Positions 9,553 to 17,215 of a DNA stretch of 64,000 nucleotides are shown here, in pieces. The DNA comes from an uncultured Oscillospiraceae bacterium. Lineage in GTDB: Bacteria > Bacillota > Clostridia > Oscillospirales > Oscillospiraceae. The notes below the pieces were generated by a model. It was not told where the DNA came from. It saw only the letters and a list, made by a program, of their open reading frames with translations, and searched no databases. A program made the position numbers and the translations under genes. Location: the NCBI GenBank assembly GCA_934646005.1, contig CAKUED010000009.1, positions 1 to 64,000 on the forward strand, read 5' to 3'. Each line of letters begins with the position of its first letter. Within the stretch, counting starts at the first letter, position 1.

Positions 9553-10485
9553 TTATGTCGCAACTGTGAATTTTTCCGCGCTGTAGGTCAGCCCCTTCGG
9601 GTAGAAGAAGCGCAGCGCCTTCGGCACGACCTCGATCTCGGCGCGTTTGGTGTACAGCGCCTCGCCGTCCACGTTCACGACCGATTCCTTTTCGCAGAGA
9701 ATTTCGGCGGAGCGGCAGCGGAAGTGGTGGATCTTGTCGCCGCACTCCTGCCAGCGCCCCTGCTGATACTTTTTAAGCAGGCTCGACACGTTTGCCAGGC
9801 TCAGCTTGTCCACCACCAGCACATCCAGCAGCCCGTCGTCCGGCTCTGCCGTCGGCACGGGGTTGTAGCCGCCGCCGTACCAGCGCCCGTTGCACACACA
9901 CACGAGCGTCTGCTGCCCGCGCGCGACGGTCTCGCCGTCCAGCACCACGGTCATCGGCTGGCTGAGGCCCTTCATCAGGTTCACCACCAGCGACATCGCA
10001 TACGCGCCCGACCCGGATACCAGCGGCAGACGTTTATACTTCGCAATTTCCGTGCCCACGCGCGCGTCCAGCCCCATCGAGAGGATGTTCACCGAGTAGC
10101 GCCCGTTGCAGCGGATGAGATCGACGCGCGTTTCCTCGCAGTCGAGTAAACGCTCGAGATGATGGAACGGCTCGGTCTCGGAGAAAATTTTGATAAAATC
10201 GTTGCCCGACCCGCCCGGAAAATGCGTGACGGCGACGTTTTCAAACCCCGCCGCGCCGCACACGACCTCGTTGAGCGTGCCGTCGCCGCCGCAGGCGTAG
10301 ATGCGCAGCTCTTCGCCCGTCTCGGCGGCGCGCCGCGCGATGACCTCGCAGTCGCCCGGCTCGGTGGACAGCGCGAGCTCGTATTCCAGATCATATTTGC
10401 GCAGCACGCGCTCGACGGTCTGGGCGTATTCCTTCGTATGGTCGTATTTTCCCGCGGCGGGATTGATGATGAACAGATGCTTCAT
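9553..10485 (-). CDS. Diacylglycerol/lipid kinase family protein (DgkB/YegS-like)
   Basis: A soluble ATP-dependent lipid kinase with the DAGK catalytic fold, thought to recycle diacylglycerol or related lipids at the membrane. In 310 residues it shows the N-terminal INPAAGK, the nucleotide-loop signature CGGDGTLNEV (about 84-93) and PGGSGNDF (about 110-117). The C-terminal domain ends with VNVDGE. It starts 12 bases after the methyltransferase gene, with a ribosome site at that junction, so the two form an operon. Confidence 0.9.
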   Translation of the reverse strand: MKHLFIINPAAGKYDHTKEYAQTVERVLRKYDLEYELALSTEPGDCEVIARRAAETGEELRIYACGGDGTLNEVVCGAAGFENVAVTHFPGGSGNDFIKIFSETEPFHHLERLLDCEETRVDLIRCNGRYSVNILSMGLDARVGTEIAKYKRLPLVSGSGAYAMSLVVNLMKGLSQPMTVVLDGETVARGQQTLVCVCNGRWYGGGYNPVPTAEPDDGLLDVLVVDKLSLANVSSLLKKYQQGRWQECGDKIHHFRCRSAEILCEKESVVNVDGEALYTKRAEIEVVPKALRFFYPKGLTYSAEKFTVAT

Positions 10486-10497
10486 GGCGCTGCCCCC

Positions 10498-11610
10498 TCA
10501 GTAGTACATATAGACGTTGCACTGTAAACGTCCATTGTAAAGTTTGCGCTTTTTGACCGCCTGCCTGCCGTAATAGTGCTCAAATTCCGGCTCGGAGGAG
10601 ATGATGTACTTTTTCCAGCCGTCGGAGAATTTCAGATGCCGCCCCAGTGCGCGGTAGAGCTGCTGCGCGCTGCGCTGCTCAAGCATCCGCTCGCCGTAGG
10701 GCGGGTTGCAGACGATCACGCCGCGGTCGCACGGCAGGCTCATTTTGGTCGCGTCGGCTTCGCGGAACTCGATGAGCTTTTCCACGCCCGCCTTGCGCGC
10801 GTTGTCGCGTGCAATTGCCAGTGCTTCGGGGTCGATGTCCGTGCCGAGGATGCGGTAGTCGCCGCGGTATTCGCGGTCCATCGCCGCGGTGCGCTCCGCG
10901 CGCCAGACCTCCTGCGGCACGCACGCCCATTTTTCAGCCGCAAAGCTGCGCCGCAGCCCCGGCGCGCGGTTGAGCGCGATCATCGCTGCCTCGATGCAGA
11001 TCGTGCCGGAGCCGCAGAACGGGTCCCAGAAGAAATCGCGCCCGCGATAGCGCGCGAGGTTCACCATCGCCGCTGCCATCGTCTCATGCAGCGGCGCGAG
11101 ATTCGCCGTCTCGCGGTAGCCGCGCTTGTGCAGGCTCGCGCCCGTCGTGTCCAGAAACAGCTCGCACTCGTCCTTCAGGATCGAAAAGCGGAGCGGATAC
11201 GCCGCGCCCGTCTCCGGCAGCCACCCCAGCCCGTATTTCTCGCCCAGCCGCGTCACCGCCGCTTTTTTGGCGATCGCCTGACAGTCCGGCACGGAGTGGA
11301 GCTGGCTCGACAGGCTGTAGCCCTTGACGGGGAACGCCCCGTCCTTGGGGATAAAGCGCTCCAGCGGCGCGTTTTTGACAAGCTGGAACAGCTCCTCAAA
11401 GCTGCGCACCTGCCCCTTGGCAAGCAAAATCATCACCCGCTCGCCCATGCGGCAGCAGAGGTTTGCCCGCGCCATCGCGGCAAAGTCGCCCGTGAAGAAC
11501 ACGCGCCGGTCCTCCACGCGCACATCCTCCAGCTCCAGCCGGCGCAGTTCATCGCCCACCAGCCCCTCCAGCCCAAACAGGCACGGCACGCAGAACGTCA
11601 TTTTTTCCAT
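10498..11610 (-). CDS. THUMP-domain rRNA methyltransferase (RlmL/YpsC-like)
   Basis: A predicted SAM-dependent N2-guanine methyltransferase of 23S rRNA. Its 370 residues hold a THUMP RNA-binding domain at about 45-155 and a Rossmann methyltransferase domain with DPFCGSGTICIEAA (about 195-208) and the catalytic NPPYGER motif (about 300-306). These match the RlmL N-terminal half and B. subtilis YpsC. The leader holds a perfect hairpin GCCGCCGCGCGGCGGC at 11630-11645, close to the start codon. First gene of a two-gene operon with the lipid kinase. Confidence 0.9.
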   Translation of the reverse strand: MEKMTFCVPCLFGLEGLVGDELRRLELEDVRVEDRRVFFTGDFAAMARANLCCRMGERVMILLAKGQVRSFEELFQLVKNAPLERFIPKDGAFPVKGYSLSSQLHSVPDCQAIAKKAAVTRLGEKYGLGWLPETGAAYPLRFSILKDECELFLDTTGASLHKRGYRETANLAPLHETMAAAMVNLARYRGRDFFWDPFCGSGTICIEAAMIALNRAPGLRRSFAAEKWACVPQEVWRAERTAAMDREYRGDYRILGTDIDPEALAIARDNARKAGVEKLIEFREADATKMSLPCDRGVIVCNPPYGERMLEQRSAQQLYRALGRHLKFSDGWKKYIISSEPEFEHYYGRQAVKKRKLYNGRLQCNVYMYY

Positions 11611-11736
11611 CGTCAGTATCTCCCATCATGCCGCCGCGCGGCGGCACAGTATTTCCAGTATACTATATCAAATGAACGACGAATCGGCAAACAAAATGTA
11701 AATTTTTGAAGACTGCAAATATAAAGAAAAAATAAG

Positions 11737-11766
11737 ATGACAGACCGTCAGGCATCGTGCTATACT
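11737..11766 (+). promoter_or_regulatory. Promoter of the NfeD-SPFH operon
   Basis: ATGACA (11737-11742), 18 bp and TATACT (11761-11766) with an extended -10 (TGC before TATACT). Confidence 0.6.
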
Positions 11767-11805
11767 GAAAGCGTAAACTATCGCCTGAAAAAGGAGGGAT
11801 CGCGG

Positions 11806-12255
11806 ATGCCTGCAATGGCGATCGTCTGGATCATTGCGGCGGTCGTGTTTGCCGTCGCAGAGGCGGCAACGGTCAGTCTGGTGTCGGTCTGGTTCGTGGG
11901 CGGGGCGCTGCTGGCGCTCGGCGCGTCGTTTCTGGGCTGGGGCGTACCGGCGCAGCTTGCCGTGTTCGTGCTCACGTCCGGCGTGCTGCTGGCGGTTTTT
12001 CTGCCGCTTGCGAAAAAGACCACCCAAAAGCGCCGCGAGCGCACGAATGCCGACCGCCTGCTCGGGCGGCAGGTGCTCGTCACCGAAGCGGTGGACAACC
12101 TGCATGAGACCGGCGCGGTCAGGGTGAATGGCGTGGAATGGACCGCCAAAGCCCCGTCGGACGCCGTCATCCCCGTCGGCGCGCTCGTGACCATCGAGCG
12201 CATTGAGGGTGCAAAGCTCTTCGTCGCGCCCGCAGAAGAAAAAGCCAAGCTGTGA
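11806..12255 (+). CDS. NfeD-family membrane protein
   Basis: A 149-residue membrane partner of an SPFH protein. Two or three hydrophobic helices cover residues 4-70 (AIVWIIAAVVFAVAEAATVS onward). A soluble OB-fold C-terminal domain follows, with LLGRQVLVTEAVDN and GAVRVNGVEWTAK. The start is the ATG at 11806, after AAGGAGGGA; the frame extends upstream without a ribosome site. It lies 19 bases before the SPFH gene. NfeD-SPFH pairs are widespread and are linked to membrane microdomain organisation and protein quality control. Confidence 0.9.
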   Translation: MPAMAIVWIIAAVVFAVAEAATVSLVSVWFVGGALLALGASFLGWGVPAQLAVFVLTSGVLLAVFLPLAKKTTQKRRERTNADRLLGRQVLVTEAVDNLHETGAVRVNGVEWTAKAPSDAVIPVGALVTIERIEGAKLFVAPAEEKAKL

Positions 12256-12274
12256 CCTGAAAGGAGAAAGCCCC

Positions 12275-13195
12275 ATGGAATGGATCATCCCCCTTGTCCT
12301 CGTTCTCATCGTTTTGCTCATCATCGTCCGCAATATCGTCGTGGTGCAGCAGTCGCGCGCCTACGTTGTCGAGCGCCTCGGCGCGTTCAGCAAGGTCTGG
12401 CAGGTGGGCATCCACTTCAAGGCCCCGTTCATCGAGCGCGTTGCCAAAAAGGTGAGCCTCAAGGAGCAGGTGCTCGATTACCCGCCCCAGCCCGTCATCA
12501 CCAAGGACAACGTCACCATGCAGATCGACACCGTCGTGTATTTCCAGATCACCGACCCCAAGCTGTATGCCTACGGCGTGGAGCATCCGATGATGGCGAT
12601 GGAGACCCTCACGGCGACCACGCTCCGCAACATCATCGGTGATCTGGAGCTGGACCAGACGCTCACCTCGCGCGACGTTATCAACACGCGGATGCGCGCG
12701 ATTTTGGACGAAGCGACCGACCCGTGGGGCATCAAGGTCAACCGCGTGGAGCTCAAAAATATCCTGCCGCCGCAGGACATCCAGAACTCCATGGAAAAGC
12801 AGATGAAGGCGGAGCGCGACCGCCGGCAGGCGATCCTGCAGGCGGAGGGCGCAAAGCACAGCCAGATCCTCGTTGCCGAGGGCGAAAAGGAGGCGGCGAT
12901 CCTGAAGGCGGACGCCGAAAAGCAGGCGGCGATCCTCCGCGCCGAGGCGGAAAAGGAATCCGCCATCCTGAAGGCGGACGGCGAGGCGCAGGCGATCCGC
13001 GCCGTGCAGCAGGCGCTGGCGGATTCGCTGGAAATGCTCAACGAAAAAGCCCCGAACGATCAGGTCCTGCGCCTCAAGGCGCTCGAGGCGATGCAGAAGA
13101 TCGCCGACGGTCAGGCGACCAAGATCATCATCCCCTCCGAGCTGCAAGGTCTGGTGGGTCTCGCCACCGGCATCGTGGAGAGCGCGAAGCAGTAA
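12275..13195 (+). CDS. SPFH/Band 7 (stomatin-like) protein
   Basis: A 306-residue membrane scaffold of the stomatin/QmcA type. One N-terminal transmembrane helix (WIIPLVLVLIVLLIIV) is followed by the Band 7 domain (VQQSRAYVVERLGAF to about residue 190). A long Ala/Glu/Lys coiled coil at about 175-250 contains near-repeats of ILKADAEKQAA. The ATG has AAGGAGAAAG upstream. It oligomerises into microdomains in known relatives; NfeD upstream is the usual partner. Confidence 0.92.
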   Translation: MEWIIPLVLVLIVLLIIVRNIVVVQQSRAYVVERLGAFSKVWQVGIHFKAPFIERVAKKVSLKEQVLDYPPQPVITKDNVTMQIDTVVYFQITDPKLYAYGVEHPMMAMETLTATTLRNIIGDLELDQTLTSRDVINTRMRAILDEATDPWGIKVNRVELKNILPPQDIQNSMEKQMKAERDRRQAILQAEGAKHSQILVAEGEKEAAILKADAEKQAAILRAEAEKESAILKADGEAQAIRAVQQALADSLEMLNEKAPNDQVLRLKALEAMQKIADGQATKIIIPSELQGLVGLATGIVESAKQ

Positions 13196-13200
13196 CGGAC

Positions 13201-13236
13201 ACCCCCGGCTTTCAAAAGAAAGCCGGGGGATTTTTA
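13201..13236 (+). terminator. Terminator of the NfeD-SPFH operon
   Basis: CCCCCGGCTTTC, AAAA loop, GAAAGCCGGGGG, then ATTTTT. Confidence 0.9.
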
Positions 13237-13263
13237 TGTTTTGCCAAAGCCGCCAGTCGAGCC

Positions 13264-13751
13264 GTAGGGGCGGGGTTCTACCCCGCCCGCGCAGGACGCA
13301 ATCACAAAATCGCACAACCAAACGGCGACCACGCACAATCCCCGTAGGGGTCGATGCCCACATCGACCCGGCAATGCGCAATCACAAATCCGCACATACT
13401 ATCGGCGACAACGCAAAATGCCCTGTAGGGGCGGACGCCTCTGTCCGCCCGTGGGGCATGACCATTTTTGCCGCAACATTTCATCTAAATGGGGGCTTGT
13501 TCCGCATGGGTCGATGCGACGCCCGCAGGCTAGTTTCGAGGCGCAACCGCGCGCAGCGCGGCTCTTAGCGCCGAAGATGGGCATCGACCCCTACAAACGT
13601 TGTGCGGGTTTGCATCGGTGCATCCGTGTTTGCAGGTGCATGCCGCCGGGCGGACAGGGTCGTCCGCCCCTACGGGTGCGTGCGTATTCGCACGGGTGCA
13701 TTCAAATTTGCAATGTCGTGCCGCGCGGGCGGGGTAGAACCCCGCCCCTAC
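13264..13751. repeat. Hairpin repeat array 3 (six units, one with a 63-base loop)
   Basis: Forward units lie at 13264-13289, 13344-13369 and 13425-13450. Inverted units lie at 13508-13594, 13648-13673 and 13726-13751. Starts are 80, 81 and 83 bases apart in the forward part, and the last two are 78 apart. The fourth unit has normal arms GGGTCGATGC (13508-13517) and GCATCGACCC (13581-13590), but its loop has grown to 63 bases containing further GCGC-rich palindromes. Noncoding. Confidence 0.85.
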
Positions 13752-13780
13752 GCTGATTTGGTGGTTTGGTACAAACGTAG

Positions 13781-14290
13781 CAACAGCTCAAAACGTACAC
13801 CCCTTCTCCTCATCCGTCTCGCTGCGCGAGCCACCTGTCCCTACCCCCTTTGTCCCTGCGGGACATTTCCCCCTGATAGGGGGAATCTGCCCCTCAAGGG
13901 GAAGGCTTTGGATGGGGCGCACCTCACCCCGTCTCGCGCCCCGGGAAATTCCAAGAAGGGGTCGCAACCCCTTCTTGGTCGGTCAGAGGTTCGCCAAGGG
14001 GAGATCTCGTCCTCACAAGCTCCATGTCCCTCGCCCCGCCGCAAGCGGCAGGTCTCGCTCATTGCGCTGCTCGTCCTCTCCAAATTGTGTCCGCTCCGCT
14101 GGGACACAATTTGGTTCTTTTCCCTTGGCTGTCTTTCTTTACACCACCAGCGGCGCTGCCGGAAGCCGTTCGCGCCTTTGGCGCGTTACGGATTCGGGTC
14201 ACTTTAGTGTTCTTTCGCTACGCGAAAGAAAGGGGAGCTGAGCCTCCCTCTGTTGCACCGCGCCGCGTAAAAACGCAAAACGCCCCGTGC
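13781..14290. repeat. Second repeat family, long composite copy
   Basis: 13781-13912 is a module with the words CTCAAAACGTAC, CTTCTCCTCATCCG, GCCACCTGTCCC, the palindromes TGTCCCTGCGGGACA and CCCCCTGATAGGGGG, and CCCCTCAAGGGG. Nearly the same 130 bases recur at 57531-57662, and inverted pieces occur at 51945-52120. Further palindromes follow (GAAGGGGTCGCAACCCCTTC, TCCAAATTGTGTCC... with its partner, TTCTTTCGC-tac-GCGAAAGAA). No gene is supported. Confidence 0.7.
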
Positions 14291-14295
14291 ATTCC

Positions 14296-14841
14296 TCACC
14301 GAATGATCTTGTTCGCTTTCTGGTATCGTTCCTGTTCAGAAAACACGCACCCGCAATATTTCTGAATATAAAACCCCAACTCCCTCGCTCTTGCCTGTCC
14401 GTCGCGGAACATGGGGCGGAAGTCCTCGTAGTAGAACGTTGTGCCGGTCTCTTCGGCGGCGCGGTAGGCGACGTCGCGCAGTAGCTCGTGGTTTTGGTAG
14501 GGGCTGATGAACAGCGACGATGTGAACGCGTCAAAGCCGCCGTCCTTTGCTGCCTGCGCGGCGGCGTACAGGCGCAGCTCGTAGCATTTGACGCAGCGGC
14601 CGTCAATATCCTCCGCCACGGCGCGGATGAACGGACGCAGGGCGTACTCGTCCTGCATCACGAGCGGCAGGTCGATCGTCCTGGCGTATTCCTGCAGGCA
14701 GTTTCGCCGCGCGCGGTATTCGGTGAACGGATGGATATTCGGATTGTACCAGTAGCCGGTCAGGTCGATGCCGGCGGCGCGCAGCGCGTCGATGGGCATA
14801 TTCGCGCACGGCGCGCAGCAGATGTGCATAAGCAGCTTCAT
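14296..14841 (-). CDS. queH: Epoxyqueuosine reductase QueH
   Basis: Last step of queuosine synthesis, reducing epoxyqueuosine at the wobble base of tRNA with an Fe-S cluster. The 181-residue protein (formerly DUF208) begins MKLLMHICCAPCANMPI, with the CC..C motif at residues 8-12. It has a second CVKC pair near residue 95 and YCGCVFS near 162. These are the cluster and zinc-like cysteines of QueH. I chose ATG 14841 because it has a GAAGGGAAC ribosome site and the family N terminus; the frame continues upstream without support. No other queuosine genes are in the window. Confidence 0.93.
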   Translation of the reverse strand: MKLLMHICCAPCANMPIDALRAAGIDLTGYWYNPNIHPFTEYRARRNCLQEYARTIDLPLVMQDEYALRPFIRAVAEDIDGRCVKCYELRLYAAAQAAKDGGFDAFTSSLFISPYQNHELLRDVAYRAAEETGTTFYYEDFRPMFRDGQARARELGFYIQKYCGCVFSEQERYQKANKIIR

Positions 14842-14933
14842 GGCGTTCCCTTCTTTCGTCCCTATTCTACCATACCGAACGGCGTCTGTACAGATTGCAA
14901 AAAATGCCGCGCGAAGTTCGGTCATTTTGGATA

Positions 14934-14962
14934 TAGACAAGCGCGTCGGCTGGTGTTATAAT
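14934..14962 (+). promoter_or_regulatory. Promoter of adenine deaminase
   Basis: TAGACA (14934-14939), 17 bp and TATAAT (14957-14962). Confidence 0.75.
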
Positions 14963-15013
14963 TCTTGCTAATATAAAGCAGTAGTAAAACTGAACGCAGA
15001 AAGGATGATTCTT

Positions 15014-16750
15014 ATGGCATATCCTAAGGAAAGCTACGCGGCAAAGATTCAGCGCAAGCTGCTGCGCAAAAAGCGTGTGATCGAGGCGGCGTCCGGGCGT
15101 GAAAAGGCGGACCTGGTGCTGAAAAACGCCACCTATGTGAATGTATTTTCCAACGAGCTGTGCACGTGCGACATCGCCGTTGCCAACGGGCTGATCGTGG
15201 GTCTTGGGCAGTATGAGGGCGAGCGCGAGATGGATATGACGGGCAAGATCGTCTGCCCGGGCTTTATCGACGCGCACATCCATCTGGAGTCGAGCCTCGT
15301 CTCGCCGCGCGAGTTTGTCCGCGCGACGCTGCCGCACGGTACGACCACCGTCATCACCGACCCCCATGAGATCACCAACGTCATGGGCACGGACGGCATC
15401 GACTATATGTTCCAGGCGACCGAGGGGCTGCCGATCGACGTGCGGTTCATGCTGCCGTCGTGCGTCCCGGCGACGCCGCTGGACGAGTCCGGCGCGAATC
15501 TCGATTACCGCGCCATCGACTCCTTCTACGACTACCCGCGCGTGCAGGGTCTGGCGGAGATGATGAACGCCTACGGCGTGACGCATAATGACGCCGAGGT
15601 CGTGGCGAAGATCGTCGCCTCGCAGGCGCACCACAAGAAGATCGACGGGCACGCGCCTGGGCTGTCCGGCAAGGAGCTGGACACCTACATCGCCGCCGGC
15701 GTATACTCCGACCACGAGTGCGCCACGCCGGAGGAAGCCATCGCCAAGCTCCAGCGCGGGCAGTTCATCATGATCCGCGAAGGCACGGCGGCGCGCAATC
15801 TCGAAGCGCTTGCCCCGCTGCTCACGCCGCAGTACGCCGACCGCTGTATGTTCTGCACCGATGACAAGCACCCCAGCGACCTGCTGGAGCTTGGGCACAT
15901 CGACTACATCGTGAAGGAAGCCATCAATAAGTACGGCGTCGATCCGATCATCGCCATCAAAGCCTCGTCGCATCACGCGGCGCGCTATTTCCTGCTCAAT
16001 AACCGCGGCGCGATCGCGCCGGGGTATCTGGCGGACTTTGCCGTGATCGACAACTTTCAGGACTTTAACGTCGAGTATGTGTTCAAAAAGGGCGAGCTGT
16101 ACAGCGACCACGGTCAGCTCCGCGACTTTGACGCGCCCGCGGTCGAGCCGTATCTGGACGAGCGCGCGCACGACACCTTCCACGTCGCCCACCTCAGCGA
16201 GGACGATTTCCGCGACCAGCGCCAGCGCGGCGTGATCGGCATGGTCCCCGGCGAGATCATCACCACCGACAACGGCTACGCCGAGCACGTCGATCTGGAA
16301 AAGGACATCCTCAAGATCGCCGTCATCGAGCGCCATAAGCAGACCGGGCACATCGGCATCGGCTACATCCAGGGCTATGGGCTGAAGTCCGGCGCGGTGG
16401 CGACGAGCATCTCGCACGACTCGCACAACATCATCGTCGTCGGCACGAACTCCAAGGACATGGCGGCCGCCGCCAATTACATCGTGGAGCATCACGGCGG
16501 CATCGTCGTGGTGGAAAACGGTGAGGTCAAGGCAGCCGTCGTGCTGGAGATCGCCGGCATCATGAGCGACCGTCCGCTCACGGCGGTGAACACGGAGCTG
16601 GAGGCGGCGAAGGACGCGGCGTTCAAGCTCGGCGTGAGCCGCGGCATCGACCCGTTCATGACGCTCAGCTTCATGGCGCTGCCCGTCATCCCGACGCTGC
16701 GCATCACCACCCGCGGTGTGGTGGACGTGGTCACGCAGCAGTACGTCTGA
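15014..16750 (+). CDS. ade: Adenine deaminase
   Basis: Converts adenine to hypoxanthine and ammonia in purine salvage. It is a metal-dependent amidohydrolase of 578 residues. Metal ligands are visible in PGFIDAHIHLESS (near 78-90), and DPHE (near 118) and DGHAPG (near 213) follow. A C-terminal domain ends the protein (FMTLSFMALPVIPTLRITTRG). ATG 15014 is preferred over ATG 15005 because the AAAGG ribosome site is correctly spaced only for it. The gene has its own promoter. Downstream lies a stem that overlaps the next promoter. Confidence 0.95.
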   Translation: MAYPKESYAAKIQRKLLRKKRVIEAASGREKADLVLKNATYVNVFSNELCTCDIAVANGLIVGLGQYEGEREMDMTGKIVCPGFIDAHIHLESSLVSPREFVRATLPHGTTTVITDPHEITNVMGTDGIDYMFQATEGLPIDVRFMLPSCVPATPLDESGANLDYRAIDSFYDYPRVQGLAEMMNAYGVTHNDAEVVAKIVASQAHHKKIDGHAPGLSGKELDTYIAAGVYSDHECATPEEAIAKLQRGQFIMIREGTAARNLEALAPLLTPQYADRCMFCTDDKHPSDLLELGHIDYIVKEAINKYGVDPIIAIKASSHHAARYFLLNNRGAIAPGYLADFAVIDNFQDFNVEYVFKKGELYSDHGQLRDFDAPAVEPYLDERAHDTFHVAHLSEDDFRDQRQRGVIGMVPGEIITTDNGYAEHVDLEKDILKIAVIERHKQTGHIGIGYIQGYGLKSGAVATSISHDSHNIIVVGTNSKDMAAAANYIVEHHGGIVVVENGEVKAAVVLEIAGIMSDRPLTAVNTELEAAKDAAFKLGVSRGIDPFMTLSFMALPVIPTLRITTRGVVDVVTQQYV

Positions 16751-16763
16751 TAAACGCAAAAAT

Positions 16764-16803
16764 CCACCCCGCCGCTTGACAATCCGCGGCGGGGTGGTAT
16801 AAT
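16764..16803 (+). promoter_or_regulatory. Promoter embedded in a 12-bp inverted repeat
   Basis: TTGACA (16776-16781), 16 bp and TATAAT (16798-16803). The -35 box fills the loop of a perfect inverted repeat, CCACCCCGCCGC (16764-16775) with GCGGCGGGGTGG (16786-16797), and the -10 box starts right after it. The repeat may act as operator, as terminator for adenine deaminase, or as both. Confidence 0.7.
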
Positions 16804-16809
16804 AAGTAT

Positions 16810-17067
16810 AGAAAAAGGGCGCTGCTACCGGCAGTCAGTCCGATCGAATCAAAACAGCATAACCGTTATTGACCGCTCGGGTGCCTCCGGGCGGTCAATA
16901 AACTTTCTGGGAGAAAAGCAGTATGATAAGGACTATCATCGCCAATCGCAGCAGAGCACGCAGGGCTTGCACCCGCGTTCTGCGTCCCATCAGCATCACC
17001 CCCTTTACAGGGAAGTGACTGACCGCCTATGTAACAGCGCCCTTGCCCCCATTCGGGGGCTTTTTTA
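16810..17067 (+). ncRNA. Candidate structured noncoding RNA, about 250 nt
   Basis: A strong promoter ends at 16803 and an intrinsic terminator (GCCCCC-att-CGGGGGC then TTTTTT, 17045-17066) closes the unit. The 5' and 3' ends pair: AAGGGCGCTG (16815-16824) with CAGCGCCCTT (17035-17044), and GTCAGTC (16834-16840) with GACTGAC (17017-17023). Inside are the hairpins TTATTGACCG/CGGTCAATAA (about 16870-16905), ATGATA/TATCAT (16923-16939) and a GC-rich stem (GCAGA, ACGC and GGG with their partners, about 16952-16984). I cannot assign it to a known family. 6S-like or another regulatory RNA is possible, and so is a long leader of the downstream transporter. Confidence 0.55.
16923..17018 (+). CDS. Possible 31-residue arginine-rich peptide inside the RNA
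   Basis: ATG 16923 follows GGGAGA by a usable distance. The peptide starts MIRTIIANRSRARRACTRV and ends TPFTGK, with seven arginines and no acidic residue. The frame lies wholly inside the candidate structured RNA and its start codon is in a hairpin. It could be a small toxin or leader peptide, or a chance frame. Weak support. Confidence 0.25.
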   Translation: MIRTIIANRSRARRACTRVLRPISITPFTGK

Positions 17068-17215
17068 TTTTACCACTTGTGTCAGATTTTGTCTATCCCT
17101 GTTTTTCTTGCGCAAATTCTGCACGTTTGGCAATTACAGGTTGCAAAAACAGCGAAAATGTGTTCTAATAGTAAAATAAACAGTAACCTGTGGGAAAGAG
17201 AAAAGGAGTAACTAT

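Noticed and set aside
14867..16759. A 630-codon minus-strand frame
   Set aside because: Antisense to adenine deaminase; His/Asp/Val-rich shadow translation with no ribosome site or family.
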